NCBI RefSeq assembly: GCF_000347775.1
Contig: NZ_APAT01000005.1
Location: 1 to 64,000 of the forward strand
Direction of reading: 5' to 3'
Length of the DNA: 64,000 nt
From: Marinobacter santoriniensis NKSG1
GTDB lineage: Bacteria > Pseudomonadota > Gammaproteobacteria > Pseudomonadales > Oleiphilaceae
Part shown: in pieces, positions 8,024-16,618 of the stretch
Numbering within the stretch: the first letter of the stretch is position 1
Layout: each line of letters opens with the position of its first letter
Notes under the pieces: generated by a model
Database searches by the model: none
The model's input: the letters and a program-made list of their open reading frames with translations, nothing else
What the model was told of the DNA's origin: nothing
Made by a program: the position numbers and the translations under genes

Positions 8024-8038
8024 GAAAGTATCACTTTC
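8024..8038. promoter_or_regulatory. GAAAGT-ATC-ACTTTC palindrome, putative operator
   Basis: A perfect 6-bp inverted repeat with a 3-bp spacer. Related partial copies lie at 7936 (GAAAGTATCGCTC) and near 7985 (GCATCACTTTCGA), all in the 324-bp AT-rich gap 7934-8257 upstream of three co-oriented genes. The arrangement suggests repressor or activator binding in the promoter of 8258-9985. No other gene is visible in the gap. Confidence 0.4.
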
Positions 8039-8257
8039 CTTATCCAAAAGTTGACGTCCTGTCAAAAAAGCATAGCCAGACACCTTGCCATTACTGACAT
8101 TCAATAAATTTGTTTAATAGGTAATTTTGCCCTAATTGTCAATATTTAGGAGGTTTTGCCATTTCTGACAAGACTGGCGACATAATATCGGCGTTGATAT
8201 AGTGGAGTTAAGTGATTGATTAAAAACTATTTCCGTAAACTAAAAAGGTGACAAATT

Positions 8258-8734
8258 ATGAAGTATCACGAATTCGAGGCCAGGGACGTCATGGAAAAAA
8301 AGAAGCTGACATGTAAAGTTGCTCCTGCCGATGTCCTTACAGGAAATCTCATCATCGAAGGTCTTGAGCTTAAGAAGATCGAGCAGATAACCGTCGATGG
8401 CAGCAGAATGGTCAACGCTTGTATAGAAGCAAAATTTGTGATTAGGAAAGATCGGAAAGATTACAAGGTTGTAGTGCCGATCGACGTGAGCAATGTCTCA
8501 GACGATGAGATCCGCCTCGACCTGGAAATTGCTGAAGATGAGATGATCGAAACCCCTGGCTGGATCTTCCGATCTGCTTGCACTGGAGAGATTATCGATT
8601 GCGACCTGATTTCTGAAGAGATCTACATCTCACGTCACGATGAAATCATTCGACTGTGCTATGCACACGAAAACTGGGACAAGCTGCGCCTCTGGCTCCG
8701 CAGCCAGTTTCGCAATCGACTTTCGAACCACTAA
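8258..8734 (+). CDS. Hypothetical protein, 158 aa
   Basis: ATG preceded by AAAAAGGTGACAAATT, a ribosome site shared with the next two genes. It is a soluble acidic protein with alternating strands (LTGNLIIEGLELKKIEQITVDG, DYKVVVPIDVSNVSDDEIRLDLEI) and a helical C terminus (HENWDKLRLWLRSQFRNRL). No family is recognised. Position and matching translation signals suggest an operon with 8770 and 9566, possibly under the palindrome at 8024. Confidence 0.6.
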   Translation: MKYHEFEARDVMEKKKLTCKVAPADVLTGNLIIEGLELKKIEQITVDGSRMVNACIEAKFVIRKDRKDYKVVVPIDVSNVSDDEIRLDLEIAEDEMIETPGWIFRSACTGEIIDCDLISEEIYISRHDEIIRLCYAHENWDKLRLWLRSQFRNRLSNH

Positions 8735-8769
8735 CAATAACATATAATAAACAAAAAGGTTGACAACTT

Positions 8770-9495
8770 ATGTACACAAAACTTAATTCCGACGCTGACC
8801 ATGTAATCGTCCTCCAGACTAAGTGCAGGGTTGCAAAAGAGATCGAAGGCTTACGTGGTACTCGCAAGCTTTATAGCAATACCACTGAGGAAATTTGCCG
8901 CTTCGACTTGATCCTTGGTCCAACCGATGAGCAGCGCGAGCTACTGGGCGACGAAGCTGGCAAGATCGAAACTTGGGCTGACGAGCAGCACAAAAAGATC
9001 ATGAAGGCCTTTTCTGCGAACCTGGAGCAGATGCTCGTAGGCGGCCGCCCGGTCATCGTTGGAACCAAACTTTCAAAAGAGATGGCTGACCATCCCGACT
9101 TCAACAAAGAGGCAAAAGTAGGGGAGTTCTCTGGAGTAATTGCTGGGGCTCGGGATGCGATGGATGTCTTACCTCATATCACTGAGCAACAAGAGGTTAT
9201 ACACGACACTCGTGAGAGAGCTACTCGCAGTCCTGCCGAGGTCTCTCATGCAGTGCGTGAGCTTGCTCTTGAGCTACTCGACTCTGTAGCCATGCGCGGT
9301 GATATTACTGACGCAGAAGCTTTTGAGCTTTATGAAGCTGAGCGCCAGCTGTACTACATCCTTACGCGTGGCATGGGGTATCGTGCAAAAGTGCTCGAAG
9401 ACGCGTCTCGTAAGTCTGCCGAGCAGCTTTTTGGACAGTCTAAAAAAGGTGATAGAAGCAAGGCTCTGAAGCTGATCTCACAGAGACATCGTTGA
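8770..9495 (+). CDS. Hypothetical helical protein, 241 aa
   Basis: ATG after AAAAAGGTTGACAACTT. The sequence is mostly helical and charged (KIETWADEQHKKIMKAFSAN, VSHAVRELALELLDSVAMRG, DAEAFELYEAERQLYYILTR) with no signal peptide or membrane segment. The first 50 residues (ADHVIVLQTKCRVAKEIEGLRG) may form a small separate domain. No family is recognised. It is the second gene of the 8258-9985 group; its length and position give no functional clue. Confidence 0.6.
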   Translation: MYTKLNSDADHVIVLQTKCRVAKEIEGLRGTRKLYSNTTEEICRFDLILGPTDEQRELLGDEAGKIETWADEQHKKIMKAFSANLEQMLVGGRPVIVGTKLSKEMADHPDFNKEAKVGEFSGVIAGARDAMDVLPHITEQQEVIHDTRERATRSPAEVSHAVRELALELLDSVAMRGDITDAEAFELYEAERQLYYILTRGMGYRAKVLEDASRKSAEQLFGQSKKGDRSKALKLISQRHR

Positions 9496-9565
9496 GATAG
9501 TGTGGCAAATAATAGAAAAAAATCCAATATCAGATGGATGTGATAGATCTAAAAAGGTGAGAGAC

Positions 9566-9985
9566 ATGATAGAGCAGAGAAAAGAAATTTACGTACCAAA
9601 CGGGATCCGTTTGTCCAGCTGGCGCTTTGAGGATGCTTGTGAGACTGGATATAGGCGCTGCTTGGACGGCGTTGAGGATGGGTTCACGATATATGCGATG
9701 TCACCCGACAAAGGGGATTCGTATGTATCTAGACTCGATGTGACTCTTGAGACTCGCAAAGATGGTCAGCGAGTTGTTGGCGATGTGCTAATCACATTTG
9801 ACGCAGCAAAAATGGTCAACTTGCCGACGAATTTGCTTAGCAAAACGATTGCAGGACGAGGCTATCGATGGTGGCTTATTTGCGGCATGCTCAACGCCGG
9901 GGCACGACAATTTATCACTGACGCGCTCAAAGTGCTGTACGAGACTGATCACATCGATGTCCAGATCAAGGCTGACATCAGGTAA
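9566..9985 (+). CDS. Hypothetical protein, 139 aa
   Basis: The frame opens at a GTG at 9500, but the ATG at 9566 has the same AAAAAGGTGA ribosome site (9551-9560) as its two upstream neighbours, so I start there. It looks like a compact alpha/beta domain (IRLSSWRFEDACETGYRRCL, VSRLDVTLETRKDGQRVVGDVLITF, GYRWWLICGMLNAGARQFI). There is no signal peptide and the family is not recognised. It is the last gene before a long non-coding stretch. Confidence 0.6.
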   Translation: MIEQRKEIYVPNGIRLSSWRFEDACETGYRRCLDGVEDGFTIYAMSPDKGDSYVSRLDVTLETRKDGQRVVGDVLITFDAAKMVNLPTNLLSKTIAGRGYRWWLICGMLNAGARQFITDALKVLYETDHIDVQIKADIR

Positions 9986-10942
9986 GTCCAGCTACGCTGG
10001 AATGGCCAGGTGGGGGACACTCAATGACGTATATCACAGGCATTAAAGCTCTCAGTATCTCGATACTTGGCCTCCGCTAAAGCATCATGCCCAGGATCTG
10101 CGCACTAACGCTTGGTGCTGGTGATCCTGACCCGCTTTAGTACCACTCATTGCCAGAAAAATCCGCCTGTAATTGCGGTTTTAGGTGACCTGAAGCAGAG
10201 TGTTTTCGGGCGTAGCCATAGGGTTTGGACCAGCTCAGTGCGGAGTGAGGCCTGACTTGATTATAGAGCGTTCTGTAAGAGTCACTCTTCTGTTCGGAAT
10301 CGGTCAGTGACGGGAACTAGTTCTCGATCAAGCATTCCTGACGGAGTCTGCCGTTGAATGACCTCCCAAGTTGCATTTTCGCTGGGCTTGCCGGGCCGAG
10401 GAAAACAACTTCTATCTGTCTCTCATAGGACCACCGCTCCCTGACGTTGCCGGCCTGCTGCCTCAATCGGACGCCTCGACTGATCCGCTGTAAACAAAAG
10501 CGAACAGTCGCCCTGCGATCTCACACTCTCGGCCTATGCCCCTTGGCTTGTTGATAAGCGGATAGTCCGTCGGAAATTTTTACAACTTTTTTCAAGAAAT
10601 AAACCGCTTTTATTTTATCTCCATGAAAAGAAGAAGGTTTTTTAAATCGGCTCATTTTATGCTTTTTCAGGTTTTACCTAAAACGGAAACGAAAAATGAA
10701 TAAACTGAACTGCGCATTTAAAAATGATTGGGAGAAAATAGGTCAAAGGAGATACAGCAACCCGGGCTTTTTTTAACGTGAATATTTTAATATTTAAATG
10801 AAGCTTGCTTCCCCCCCCCCCGCCCGCAATTTCCGCGTAGTCGCTTGGAATATGGGGCATGGAATGTATGCTTCGGATACCGAATAATGATTTTCAAGGG
10901 TCTCGATTTAAATCCATTTTCAAATAACAAGGAACAGTAAAT
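9986..10942. other. 957-bp non-coding stretch with a 64-nt hairpin and a poly-C tract
   Basis: No credible gene is visible. It contains a multi-part hairpin at 10077-10140: CTAAAGC/GCTTTAG outer, CAGGATC/GATCCTG middle, GCAC/GTGC apical. It also has one AAACAAAAGCGAACAGTCG copy (about 10493-10511) of a repeat seen again at 13321 and 16729, and an uninterrupted run of 11 C at 10811-10821. The last 400 bases are AT-rich and probably hold the promoter of 10943. This looks like the junction between element backbone and cargo. Confidence 0.6.
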
Positions 10943-11386
10943 TTGAAATACTTTTTTATAGCATGTATCGCGACAACCCTATTGTCGGGATGTGCTCATA
11001 CGATTACCTTAAAGCCAGATTCTAAATGGCACACTGTGTGGAGTGCTAATCGCCAAGATTCAGACATAAATATTAACGTCCAGAAAGATAATCATTGCGA
11101 TGAACCTGCGTTAGCGCAAGATACCCAAATAAGATTGATTCGGTTAACTCATTTCATGGATCTTGATAACCTTCCTGACTCCCGAGAAGAGACAGAAGAA
11201 TTTTACGCGGGCACTGAACACTCTGGCGTGCCATTAAGGCTACTTGATAGTGGCCCGTTAGACATGTCGCAAAATGGATCGACGTATCAGATTAGGATTA
11301 CTAAAGGCATGGCTTTGGTCTCACGAACCAAAGAGAAATGTAGCGTGCTTTTGATTGAAAAGCCAAAAAAGAGGGACGATAAATGA
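10943..11386 (+). CDS. Small lipoprotein of unknown function (TTG start)
   Basis: 147 aa. The TTG start follows AACAAGGAACAGTAAA and begins a lipoprotein signal peptide (MKYFFIACIATTLLSGC), with lipobox LSGC and lipidated Cys17. The mature protein is polar with two further cysteines (NHCDEPA, KEKCSVLL). The last four bases overlap the start of the 465-aa gene (ATGA), so the two are translated together. The family is not recognised; location in the outer or inner membrane facing the periplasm is inferred from the lipobox. Confidence 0.65.
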   Translation: MKYFFIACIATTLLSGCAHTITLKPDSKWHTVWSANRQDSDININVQKDNHCDEPALAQDTQIRLIRLTHFMDLDNLPDSREETEEFYAGTEHSGVPLRLLDSGPLDMSQNGSTYQIRITKGMALVSRTKEKCSVLLIEKPKKRDDK

Positions 11387-12780
11387 GTGACAGCAATGTG
11401 ATGGATGCACTAATGGGCAAACTATATGAAATTGTATCTGCGAAAGATACGATTACAAATGTAGAAAGGGAAGAACCATATGTATCATTTACCAGGCCTG
11501 GGATTCCCCTATCAGAAGATTCGCTTGATTTCGGTTTTGTAACTATGACGGCTGACCAGAATGCTCTGGCAGCTGACTTTTCAGAGCTTGTTAATGGTGT
11601 TCCGGTTCAATCATCTTTTTGGAATCCTACTGGTCGTAAAGTTTACGATGAATATTTTAAGATTATCGATCAACCTGTATTGCCTACAGTAACACTATCC
11701 AGCGATGAAGAAGCGCAACTCCTAAGAGCGAAGCAATTTCTTTTTCGAGAAGAGCAATACCAAGATCCGATTACTGGTGAAATGGTTACCACTTATGTCG
11801 AGTCCTTGATTTTAGAACGATATAAAGCTTACGAGACAGCCTGGGAGACTGCATTCACAAGCTATCAAACACAGCTAGAAGATTATTTATTGAGGCGAGA
11901 TACAGATCCATTGGCAGCGGAAATCTGGGCCAGGAAAGGCCCAATACTAAAGCAGAAAGTCCAGCGAGCATACCAAGCGTGGGTTTCAGCTGGTAAAAAT
12001 AGAGTAGAAGAAGTACAAGCGTTAATTGGAAATCTGGAAAGGCGAGGGCCTAATAGACTTTGGTCGGATCGCAGAGAGCGCTATAGATCTCATATTCGAG
12101 ATGATTTCCAAGGGGGTAACTACCTCCTAACTAAATACTTTCCGCAAAAATTTTGGTCTACAGAAAACGGATCAAGTTGGATGGAGTTTAGTTTTCGGCA
12201 TGATGAAGTTCACAAAGTCGACACTAGCAAGAAGGAAAGATATGGAGGTGGAACTAGCGGTTCATTTGGATTGTGGTCTTGGGGCGGGAAGATGCAGAGA
12301 GAAACCACTGATACGTATAGCGGCGCTGATACAAGTAATTTTAGTTTGAAGGTTGAAATCGCGAAGATCCCTCTCAGAAGAACATGGATGGATGCAGGAG
12401 TCTTTTCGAGTAGAGCATGGATGTTCGACGAAGAAATGAACCCTGAGTCTGAATATTTGAGTAATGGTGAAATTCCCCCGACAGGAACAATGGTCGCTTA
12501 TCCTAGTTCAATCCTCGTTGCAAGAAATCTGGAATTAATCATTGATATGAGCAGTCAACAAAACAGCTATAGTCATGAAAAGATTACCGGTAGCGCCCGC
12601 GCAGGCTGGGGGCCATTCTCGGTGAAGGGGAATTACTATAAAGAAACATCGCGGCAGACGCATGATTTTGTTTCAGATCATAATGGTATCAAAGCGCCAG
12701 GAATGCAGATCATTGGTTTCATTAATCAGCCATTGCCAAAATGTCCAAACCCAGATGAAAATCTAAATTGGCCTCAATAG
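11383..12780 (+). CDS. 465-aa protein of unknown function, coupled to a lipoprotein
   Basis: ATG overlaps the lipoprotein stop. No signal peptide. The central part (about 115-230) is helical and charged (RYKAYETAWETAFTSYQTQ, ARKGPILKQKVQRAYQAWVS). The C-terminal half is rich in glycine, serine and aromatics with alternating strands (GGGTSGSFGLWSWGGKMQRE, NSYSHEKITGSARAGWGPFS, KGNYYKETSRQTHDF) and might form a beta-rich domain. It resembles no enzyme I know. Pairing with a lipoprotein suggests a surface or envelope function, or an effector with its immunity partner; this is speculation. GC content is lower than the chromosome, in keeping with acquired cargo. Confidence 0.6.
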   Translation: MSDSNVMDALMGKLYEIVSAKDTITNVEREEPYVSFTRPGIPLSEDSLDFGFVTMTADQNALAADFSELVNGVPVQSSFWNPTGRKVYDEYFKIIDQPVLPTVTLSSDEEAQLLRAKQFLFREEQYQDPITGEMVTTYVESLILERYKAYETAWETAFTSYQTQLEDYLLRRDTDPLAAEIWARKGPILKQKVQRAYQAWVSAGKNRVEEVQALIGNLERRGPNRLWSDRRERYRSHIRDDFQGGNYLLTKYFPQKFWSTENGSSWMEFSFRHDEVHKVDTSKKERYGGGTSGSFGLWSWGGKMQRETTDTYSGADTSNFSLKVEIAKIPLRRTWMDAGVFSSRAWMFDEEMNPESEYLSNGEIPPTGTMVAYPSSILVARNLELIIDMSSQQNSYSHEKITGSARAGWGPFSVKGNYYKETSRQTHDFVSDHNGIKAPGMQIIGFINQPLPKCPNPDENLNWPQ

Positions 12781-13597
12781 TACTAAACGCGATCAGCCGC
12801 CGTAATAAGGCTAACCAGTGAGACGCAGCAAAGCTGCGCCTCTGCTCGCGCCACCAAATGTAAATAGGATGATTCTGCTGCCCGACACTTCAAGAGAATT
12901 CGAGCTTGGTCTTGTTTTCTAGGAAGGCGCACCTACGTGGTCTTGTGTGTTCACTAACGAGGTTTTGGGCACAGAATGGGATGTGCATGTTCGATGCTGG
13001 GGTTCGTCGGTTCCGCTGGGATTTGTATAGACTATATGAAGCACTGAAAGGCCAAGAAACTCTGACTTCTGTCTCGCTGGGGCAGCTCTATAGTCGGCTA
13101 TAACCGATTGTTGCTCTAGGCAACGTCTCGGTAATCGCGACTTCGGATACCATATTCCCACTTGTCGCTCGTCTCATTGGCATTTTGTCGAAATTGGATT
13201 CGAAATCGAAGCTCATCACTTGGGCCGGGCCCCAAGGCCTGCGTGAGTGCAGAAGTATGGTCTTTCACAAGTAACGGTCGCTTGTTCGCTCTGAATGTTC
13301 GCTTTGCGACCCAGGAGCACCTAAACAAAAGCGAACAATCGAGTCAGGGTTTTCCTCCAGTGCCTCCAATCTGATTACAGCCATTTCATCCAGTATGATT
13401 GGCGGAGCAAATTGCAGGCGCTGAATGATTACATGGCAGAGATGGCCATGTTCGGCTAAGCTGTTGTTTTATCAATTTATGTGCAGCGCGATTGATGGTT
13501 CAAAGTCAGTAATAATGACGCAGTCAAATTTCTGCAATGGTAAAGCGCGCTGCCCAATTGCTGTTGGGCCTTCTAGCCTCGAGTACGGTCGGTATAG
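12781..13597. other. 817-bp non-coding stretch with repeat copies
   Basis: No convincing gene: short open frames here lack ribosome sites and family resemblance. A small hairpin (GACGCAGC-AAA-GCTGCGCCTC, about 12818-12838) after GGCTAACC might be a decayed attC, but no matching core site is visible. A copy of the GAATGTTCGCTTT inverted repeat lies at 13293-13341. The rest shows nothing I can name. Confidence 0.5.
13293..13341. repeat. GAATGTTCGCTTT inverted-repeat element, copy 1
   Basis: GAATGTTCGCTTTGCGACC (13293-13311) followed by CTAAACAAAAGCGAACAATC (from 13321), the two ends being inverted copies with one mismatch. Near-identical units occur at 16690-16748, with a left half only at 21370-21389 and a right half only near 10493. 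It behaves like a dispersed palindromic repeat in the cargo region. Confidence 0.6.
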
Positions 13598-14281
13598 ATG
13601 ATGAACATTCGCCAAACAATAGATTCGGCTGGCTTTCTCTTTCTGAGGAAATGGAGACCGGAACTAACGACTGCCCAAGCTGCTCATCTAATTGGTATTG
13701 CTGTGGAAATTGAAAGTTTTCTCCCTGCGACAGGAATACCTAATGTCCAGCTGCTATCACCGAAACGACAGGAGAATGCACCCGCGAATCACTACAGCGG
13801 TTCTTTTGGACTAGAGGAATTTCCTCTTCACTCTGATTTGGCTCATTGGTCCATTCCTCCACGCTATTTTGTTTTACGCTGCCTGCATGGATCACCGACC
13901 GCCTATACAAATCTGCTTCCAGTTAGTTCAATTTTTAGTGCTATTCCTGAGCAATATATGCGGAAGGCTGTTTTTATACCTCGAAAGCGGAGTCCAGCTG
14001 GCCATTGTTGCCCACTCCCAATGTGGTTTCGTCAGAAGAGAGATACGGGCGTGCGATGGGACTCTTTATTTTTGACTCCTTTAAACAGCTCCGCGAAAAA
14101 GGTGGCGCATGTTTTCTCAACGAAAAAATGGAGCAATTCTCTAAAAGCAGTAAATTTATTGGAGCCCGGTGACACACTGATTGTCGACAATTGGCATATG
14201 TTGCATGGACGCTCCGCTGTAGACGACGATTCAATAGATCGAAGAATTGAGCGCGCCTATCTAAGCGCCATTAAAGGTTAA
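13598..14281 (+). CDS. TauD/TfdA-like Fe(II)/2-oxoglutarate-dependent oxygenase
   Basis: 227 aa, starting at the first of two adjacent ATGs. The iron-binding triad is visible: H78-S-D80 in FPLHSDLAHW, and the distal histidine H203 in DNWHMLHGRSAV. An arginine in RRIERAYLSA (about 215-219) fits the 2-oxoglutarate carboxylate site. Such enzymes hydroxylate or demethylate small molecules, amino acids or nucleic acids; the substrate here is unknown. At 227 aa it is short for TauD (about 280). It is four bases upstream of a HEPN-like/zinc-ribbon gene, so they share a transcript and possibly a function. Cargo of the element, with lower GC than the chromosome. Confidence 0.75.
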   Translation: MMNIRQTIDSAGFLFLRKWRPELTTAQAAHLIGIAVEIESFLPATGIPNVQLLSPKRQENAPANHYSGSFGLEEFPLHSDLAHWSIPPRYFVLRCLHGSPTAYTNLLPVSSIFSAIPEQYMRKAVFIPRKRSPAGHCCPLPMWFRQKRDTGVRWDSLFLTPLNSSAKKVAHVFSTKKWSNSLKAVNLLEPGDTLIVDNWHMLHGRSAVDDDSIDRRIERAYLSAIKG

Positions 14282-14285
14282 TAAT

Positions 14286-15245
14286 ATGAATCCTACTGTT
14301 GCTTCAAATACTTGGTCGGAAGAGGCGTTATTTTCGAAAGCACAGGTTTATATGGATCAAATGGAAAGCACTGCGGCAGAGGAATGGCAATTTGGTCTTT
14401 GGTCCGCGTTGTGCCTGGAGCTTTTGTCGCGGGCTGCTCTGGCCCACATATCACCAGTACTTCTTGCTGACCCCAGAAACTGGCGCAATCTCACACACGC
14501 ACTTGGTAGCGCGCCCACGGCAAAAAAGTTTTCACCATCGTCTATCCCAACTAAAGAGGTGCTTGCACGTCTGTCCGAGCTGTTGCCGGAATTTACAGAT
14601 GAGCTGGCTGGGTTCTGTAGTCAGCATGTAGAGCGCCGGAACGCTGAACTACATTCAGGTGAGGCGGTATTCGCTGGACTCGGAACAGCGGACTGGCTCC
14701 CTAAGTTTTACAAAGCCTCGCAGACCCTGCTTGAGTCAATGGGTAAAGAGCTTGCGGACTTTGTATCAGACCCGGTTAACGCAAAAGAGATGGTCGATTC
14801 GCTAGAGGATGCCGTTGCCAAATCTGTTAAACAAGACATAGGTGCTCATTCGAAGGTGTGGTCTAACAGGAATGAGAAAGATCGAGAGGAGGCCGCCCTT
14901 CAGGCATCAACTTGGGCCAGTCGTCACATGGGGCACCGCGTGCAATGTCCATCATGTGGTTCGCAAGCATTGCTTCATGGCACAGCCAGTGGTCCTGTTG
15001 CAACTGAGGTCGGCGAAGATGAGGTGGTTCAGAGGCAGACGATGCTGCCATCCTCGTTCGAGTGCATAGCTTGTGGGCTAAAAATAACCGGCTACTCCAA
15101 GCTGTCCGCGTGTGGTCTTGGAGATGTATTCTCTGAGAAAACAACCTATACCGCAGCTGAGTTCTTCGAACTATATACGGAAGAAGAGTTGGAAGAGGCG
15201 CGAGCTGAGATGCCTGAGTATGAACCGGATTTCAATGAATATTGA
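14286..15245 (+). CDS. HEPN-like protein with C-terminal zinc ribbon
   Basis: 319 aa, starting four bases after the oxygenase stop. The N-terminal helical part contains HVERRNAELHSGE, where R118-N119-x3-H123 matches the RNxxxH active-site pattern of HEPN ribonucleases. The C-terminal part has CPSCG (C221, C224) and CIACG (C260, C263), a two-pair zinc ribbon. HEPN domains are typical RNA-cutting toxins or defence effectors; ribbons bind nucleic acid or protein. The acidic tail (EEELEEARAEMPEYEPDFNEY) is unusual. An attC-like site follows at 15281. Assignment rests on motif and helical context, not on full-family recognition. Confidence 0.6.
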   Translation: MNPTVASNTWSEEALFSKAQVYMDQMESTAAEEWQFGLWSALCLELLSRAALAHISPVLLADPRNWRNLTHALGSAPTAKKFSPSSIPTKEVLARLSELLPEFTDELAGFCSQHVERRNAELHSGEAVFAGLGTADWLPKFYKASQTLLESMGKELADFVSDPVNAKEMVDSLEDAVAKSVKQDIGAHSKVWSNRNEKDREEAALQASTWASRHMGHRVQCPSCGSQALLHGTASGPVATEVGEDEVVQRQTMLPSSFECIACGLKITGYSKLSACGLGDVFSEKTTYTAAEFFELYTEEELEEARAEMPEYEPDFNEY

Positions 15246-15280
15246 GGGAACTGTGGTGACTACTCACCAGTGCCAATAAA

Positions 15281-15375
15281 GCCCAACAAGTCATTGCAGT
15301 TCTTTATGGCCCTTACGGGCCTCCACCGGACGGCCTTAGCTCCGCAAAGGCCGCCGCTGAATTTTAGCATTAAGT
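15281..15375. repeat. attC-like site 1 (integron cassette recombination site, degenerate)
   Basis: Begins GCCCAACAAG, which fits the RYYYAAC inverse core, contains palindromic GGCCCTTACGGGCC and GGCCTTAGCTCCGCAAAGGCC, and ends CCGCTGAATTTTAGCATTAAGT, resembling the right arm of attC sites but with core ATTAAGT instead of GTTRRRY. The next gene starts 12 bases later, the compact layout of gene cassettes. Confidence 0.5.
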
Positions 15376-15387
15376 CTGATTCGAATT

Positions 15388-15873
15388 ATGAAAAAGTCAA
15401 TAAATACATACGGGTACCTTTACAGCGCATCGGTGAGCACGGAGAATACGGGTCGAAATGAGGCCGAGGGCTCGTTTTATCAATACATGGCCTCTTTAGT
15501 ATTTTCAGCGTTCACATTGGAGGCGTACCTCAACCATCTGGGTTTCCAGGTGATTGGGTACTGGAACCATATAGAGTCTCTCAGTCCAATCAAAAAATTG
15601 GATATATTGTCCGAAGTTACGGGTGCAAAGTTTGAAAAAGGCGCTCGCCCTCACCAAACGGTTGCTGAACTTCTCAGATTTCGTAATGAAATGGCACACG
15701 GAAAATCTCGATTCCCCTCACAAATCGGCGGTCCAGACGATCCTTGGTGGTTGGAATATTGTAACGAGGAAAATGCTAGTCGGGCCCGTGAAGCGGTAGA
15801 GCAGATTATTAATACGTTAAATCATGAATCCGGCGTCAAAGACCCATGGACCTTCAACCATGAGTCATACTGA
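15388..15873 (+). CDS. HEPN-like small protein, cassette gene
   Basis: 161 aa. It is helical with FSAFTLEAYLNHLGF (about 39-53) and ELLRFRNEMAHGKSR (about 94-108), where R99-N100-x3-H104 fits the HEPN RNxxxH pattern. The pairing of an E-A-x-x-N helix with a later RN...AH helix is typical of these domains. It lies between attC-like site 1 and attC-like site 2, whose inverse core begins two bases after the stop codon, so it looks like a single-gene cassette. Likely activity is RNA binding or cleavage; no antitoxin partner is adjacent. Confidence 0.55.
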   Translation: MKKSINTYGYLYSASVSTENTGRNEAEGSFYQYMASLVFSAFTLEAYLNHLGFQVIGYWNHIESLSPIKKLDILSEVTGAKFEKGARPHQTVAELLRFRNEMAHGKSRFPSQIGGPDDPWWLEYCNEENASRAREAVEQIINTLNHESGVKDPWTFNHESY

Positions 15874-15875
15874 GA

Positions 15876-15948
15876 ATTTAACAAGGCTAAGCACGGCGAC
15901 GGCTATTACATTGCGGCTTCGCCTACATTCCGTAGCCGCGTATGCTGG
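15876..15948. repeat. attC-like site 2
   Basis: Inverse core ATTTAAC at 15876-15882, then CACGGCGACGGC ... GGCTTCGCC forming an inner stem and TAGCCGC on the outer arm. Aligned without gaps to the site at 24751-24823 it matches at roughly three quarters of positions. The right-hand core has decayed (GTATGCT). Confidence 0.55.
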
Positions 15949-15982
15949 CTGGCGCTGGTTTAAGGGAGAAGGGTGACGATTC

Positions 15983-16615
15983 ATGCGACTGTATAAATTT
16001 AGGGGGCCGTCCCAGATTGAGTTTACGCTCGACATCATGTTTAACGACCGTCTTTACTGTGCAGATTGGACAACGCTCAATGACCCCATGGAAGGTCAGT
16101 TCGTATACTCCCACAGGGCCACTGACGAAGTAGATCGTTCGGCCTATTTAGATGATATTCGAATGGAGAAAAAGAAAATCCGGATCTGTTCGCTGTCAAG
16201 CACCTATGACAGCCATTTGCTTTGGGCTCACTATGCAGACGGTTTTTCTGGAGTGGCAATTGAGGTCGATATCCCCGACAACCATCCAAGCTTGATGAAG
16301 ATGGAGTATGGTGGAGTATTCGCCAATGTGAATTTTCAGGATGGTGATGTGCCACGCGAGACTGCGCGGCGAATATTTGCTTCAAAATACATTGATTGGA
16401 AATATGAAAAAGAATTCCGGATTTTGCACGGAGAGCACTTTTTTGAGCTGCCTAACCCCGTGAGAAGGATCATCGTTGGTCATCGAATGAATCCATCCCT
16501 TTTCGAAGCGCTACGAATAATTTGTGAGCGAAAAGATATTGAGATAAACCGAACGGGCATTGGAGATGAGGGGATAGATGCAGATCCGGTGCCGGCTCTT
16601 GGAGAACCTTGGTAA
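15983..16615 (+). CDS. DUF2971-like protein, cassette gene
   Basis: 210 aa. The N terminus (MRLYKFRGPSQIEFTL ... LYCADWTTLNDPMEGQF) and the central IRICSLSSTYDSHLLWAHYADGFSGVAIEVD match the pattern I know from DUF2971 proteins: LYKF start, LNDPxE, CxLS, LLWAHYA. Biochemical function is not settled; members are frequent in defence and mobile islands. The gene starts about 35 bases after attC-like site 2 and stops four bases before attC-like site 3, so it too has cassette layout. Confidence 0.7.
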   Translation: MRLYKFRGPSQIEFTLDIMFNDRLYCADWTTLNDPMEGQFVYSHRATDEVDRSAYLDDIRMEKKKIRICSLSSTYDSHLLWAHYADGFSGVAIEVDIPDNHPSLMKMEYGGVFANVNFQDGDVPRETARRIFASKYIDWKYEKEFRILHGEHFFELPNPVRRIIVGHRMNPSLFEALRIICERKDIEINRTGIGDEGIDADPVPALGEPW

Positions 16616-16618
16616 AGA

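Noticed and set aside
12806..12850. A further attC site after the 465-aa gene
   Set aside because: There is a small GC hairpin after GGCTAACC, but no complementary GTTRRRY core downstream, so it is not listed as a site.
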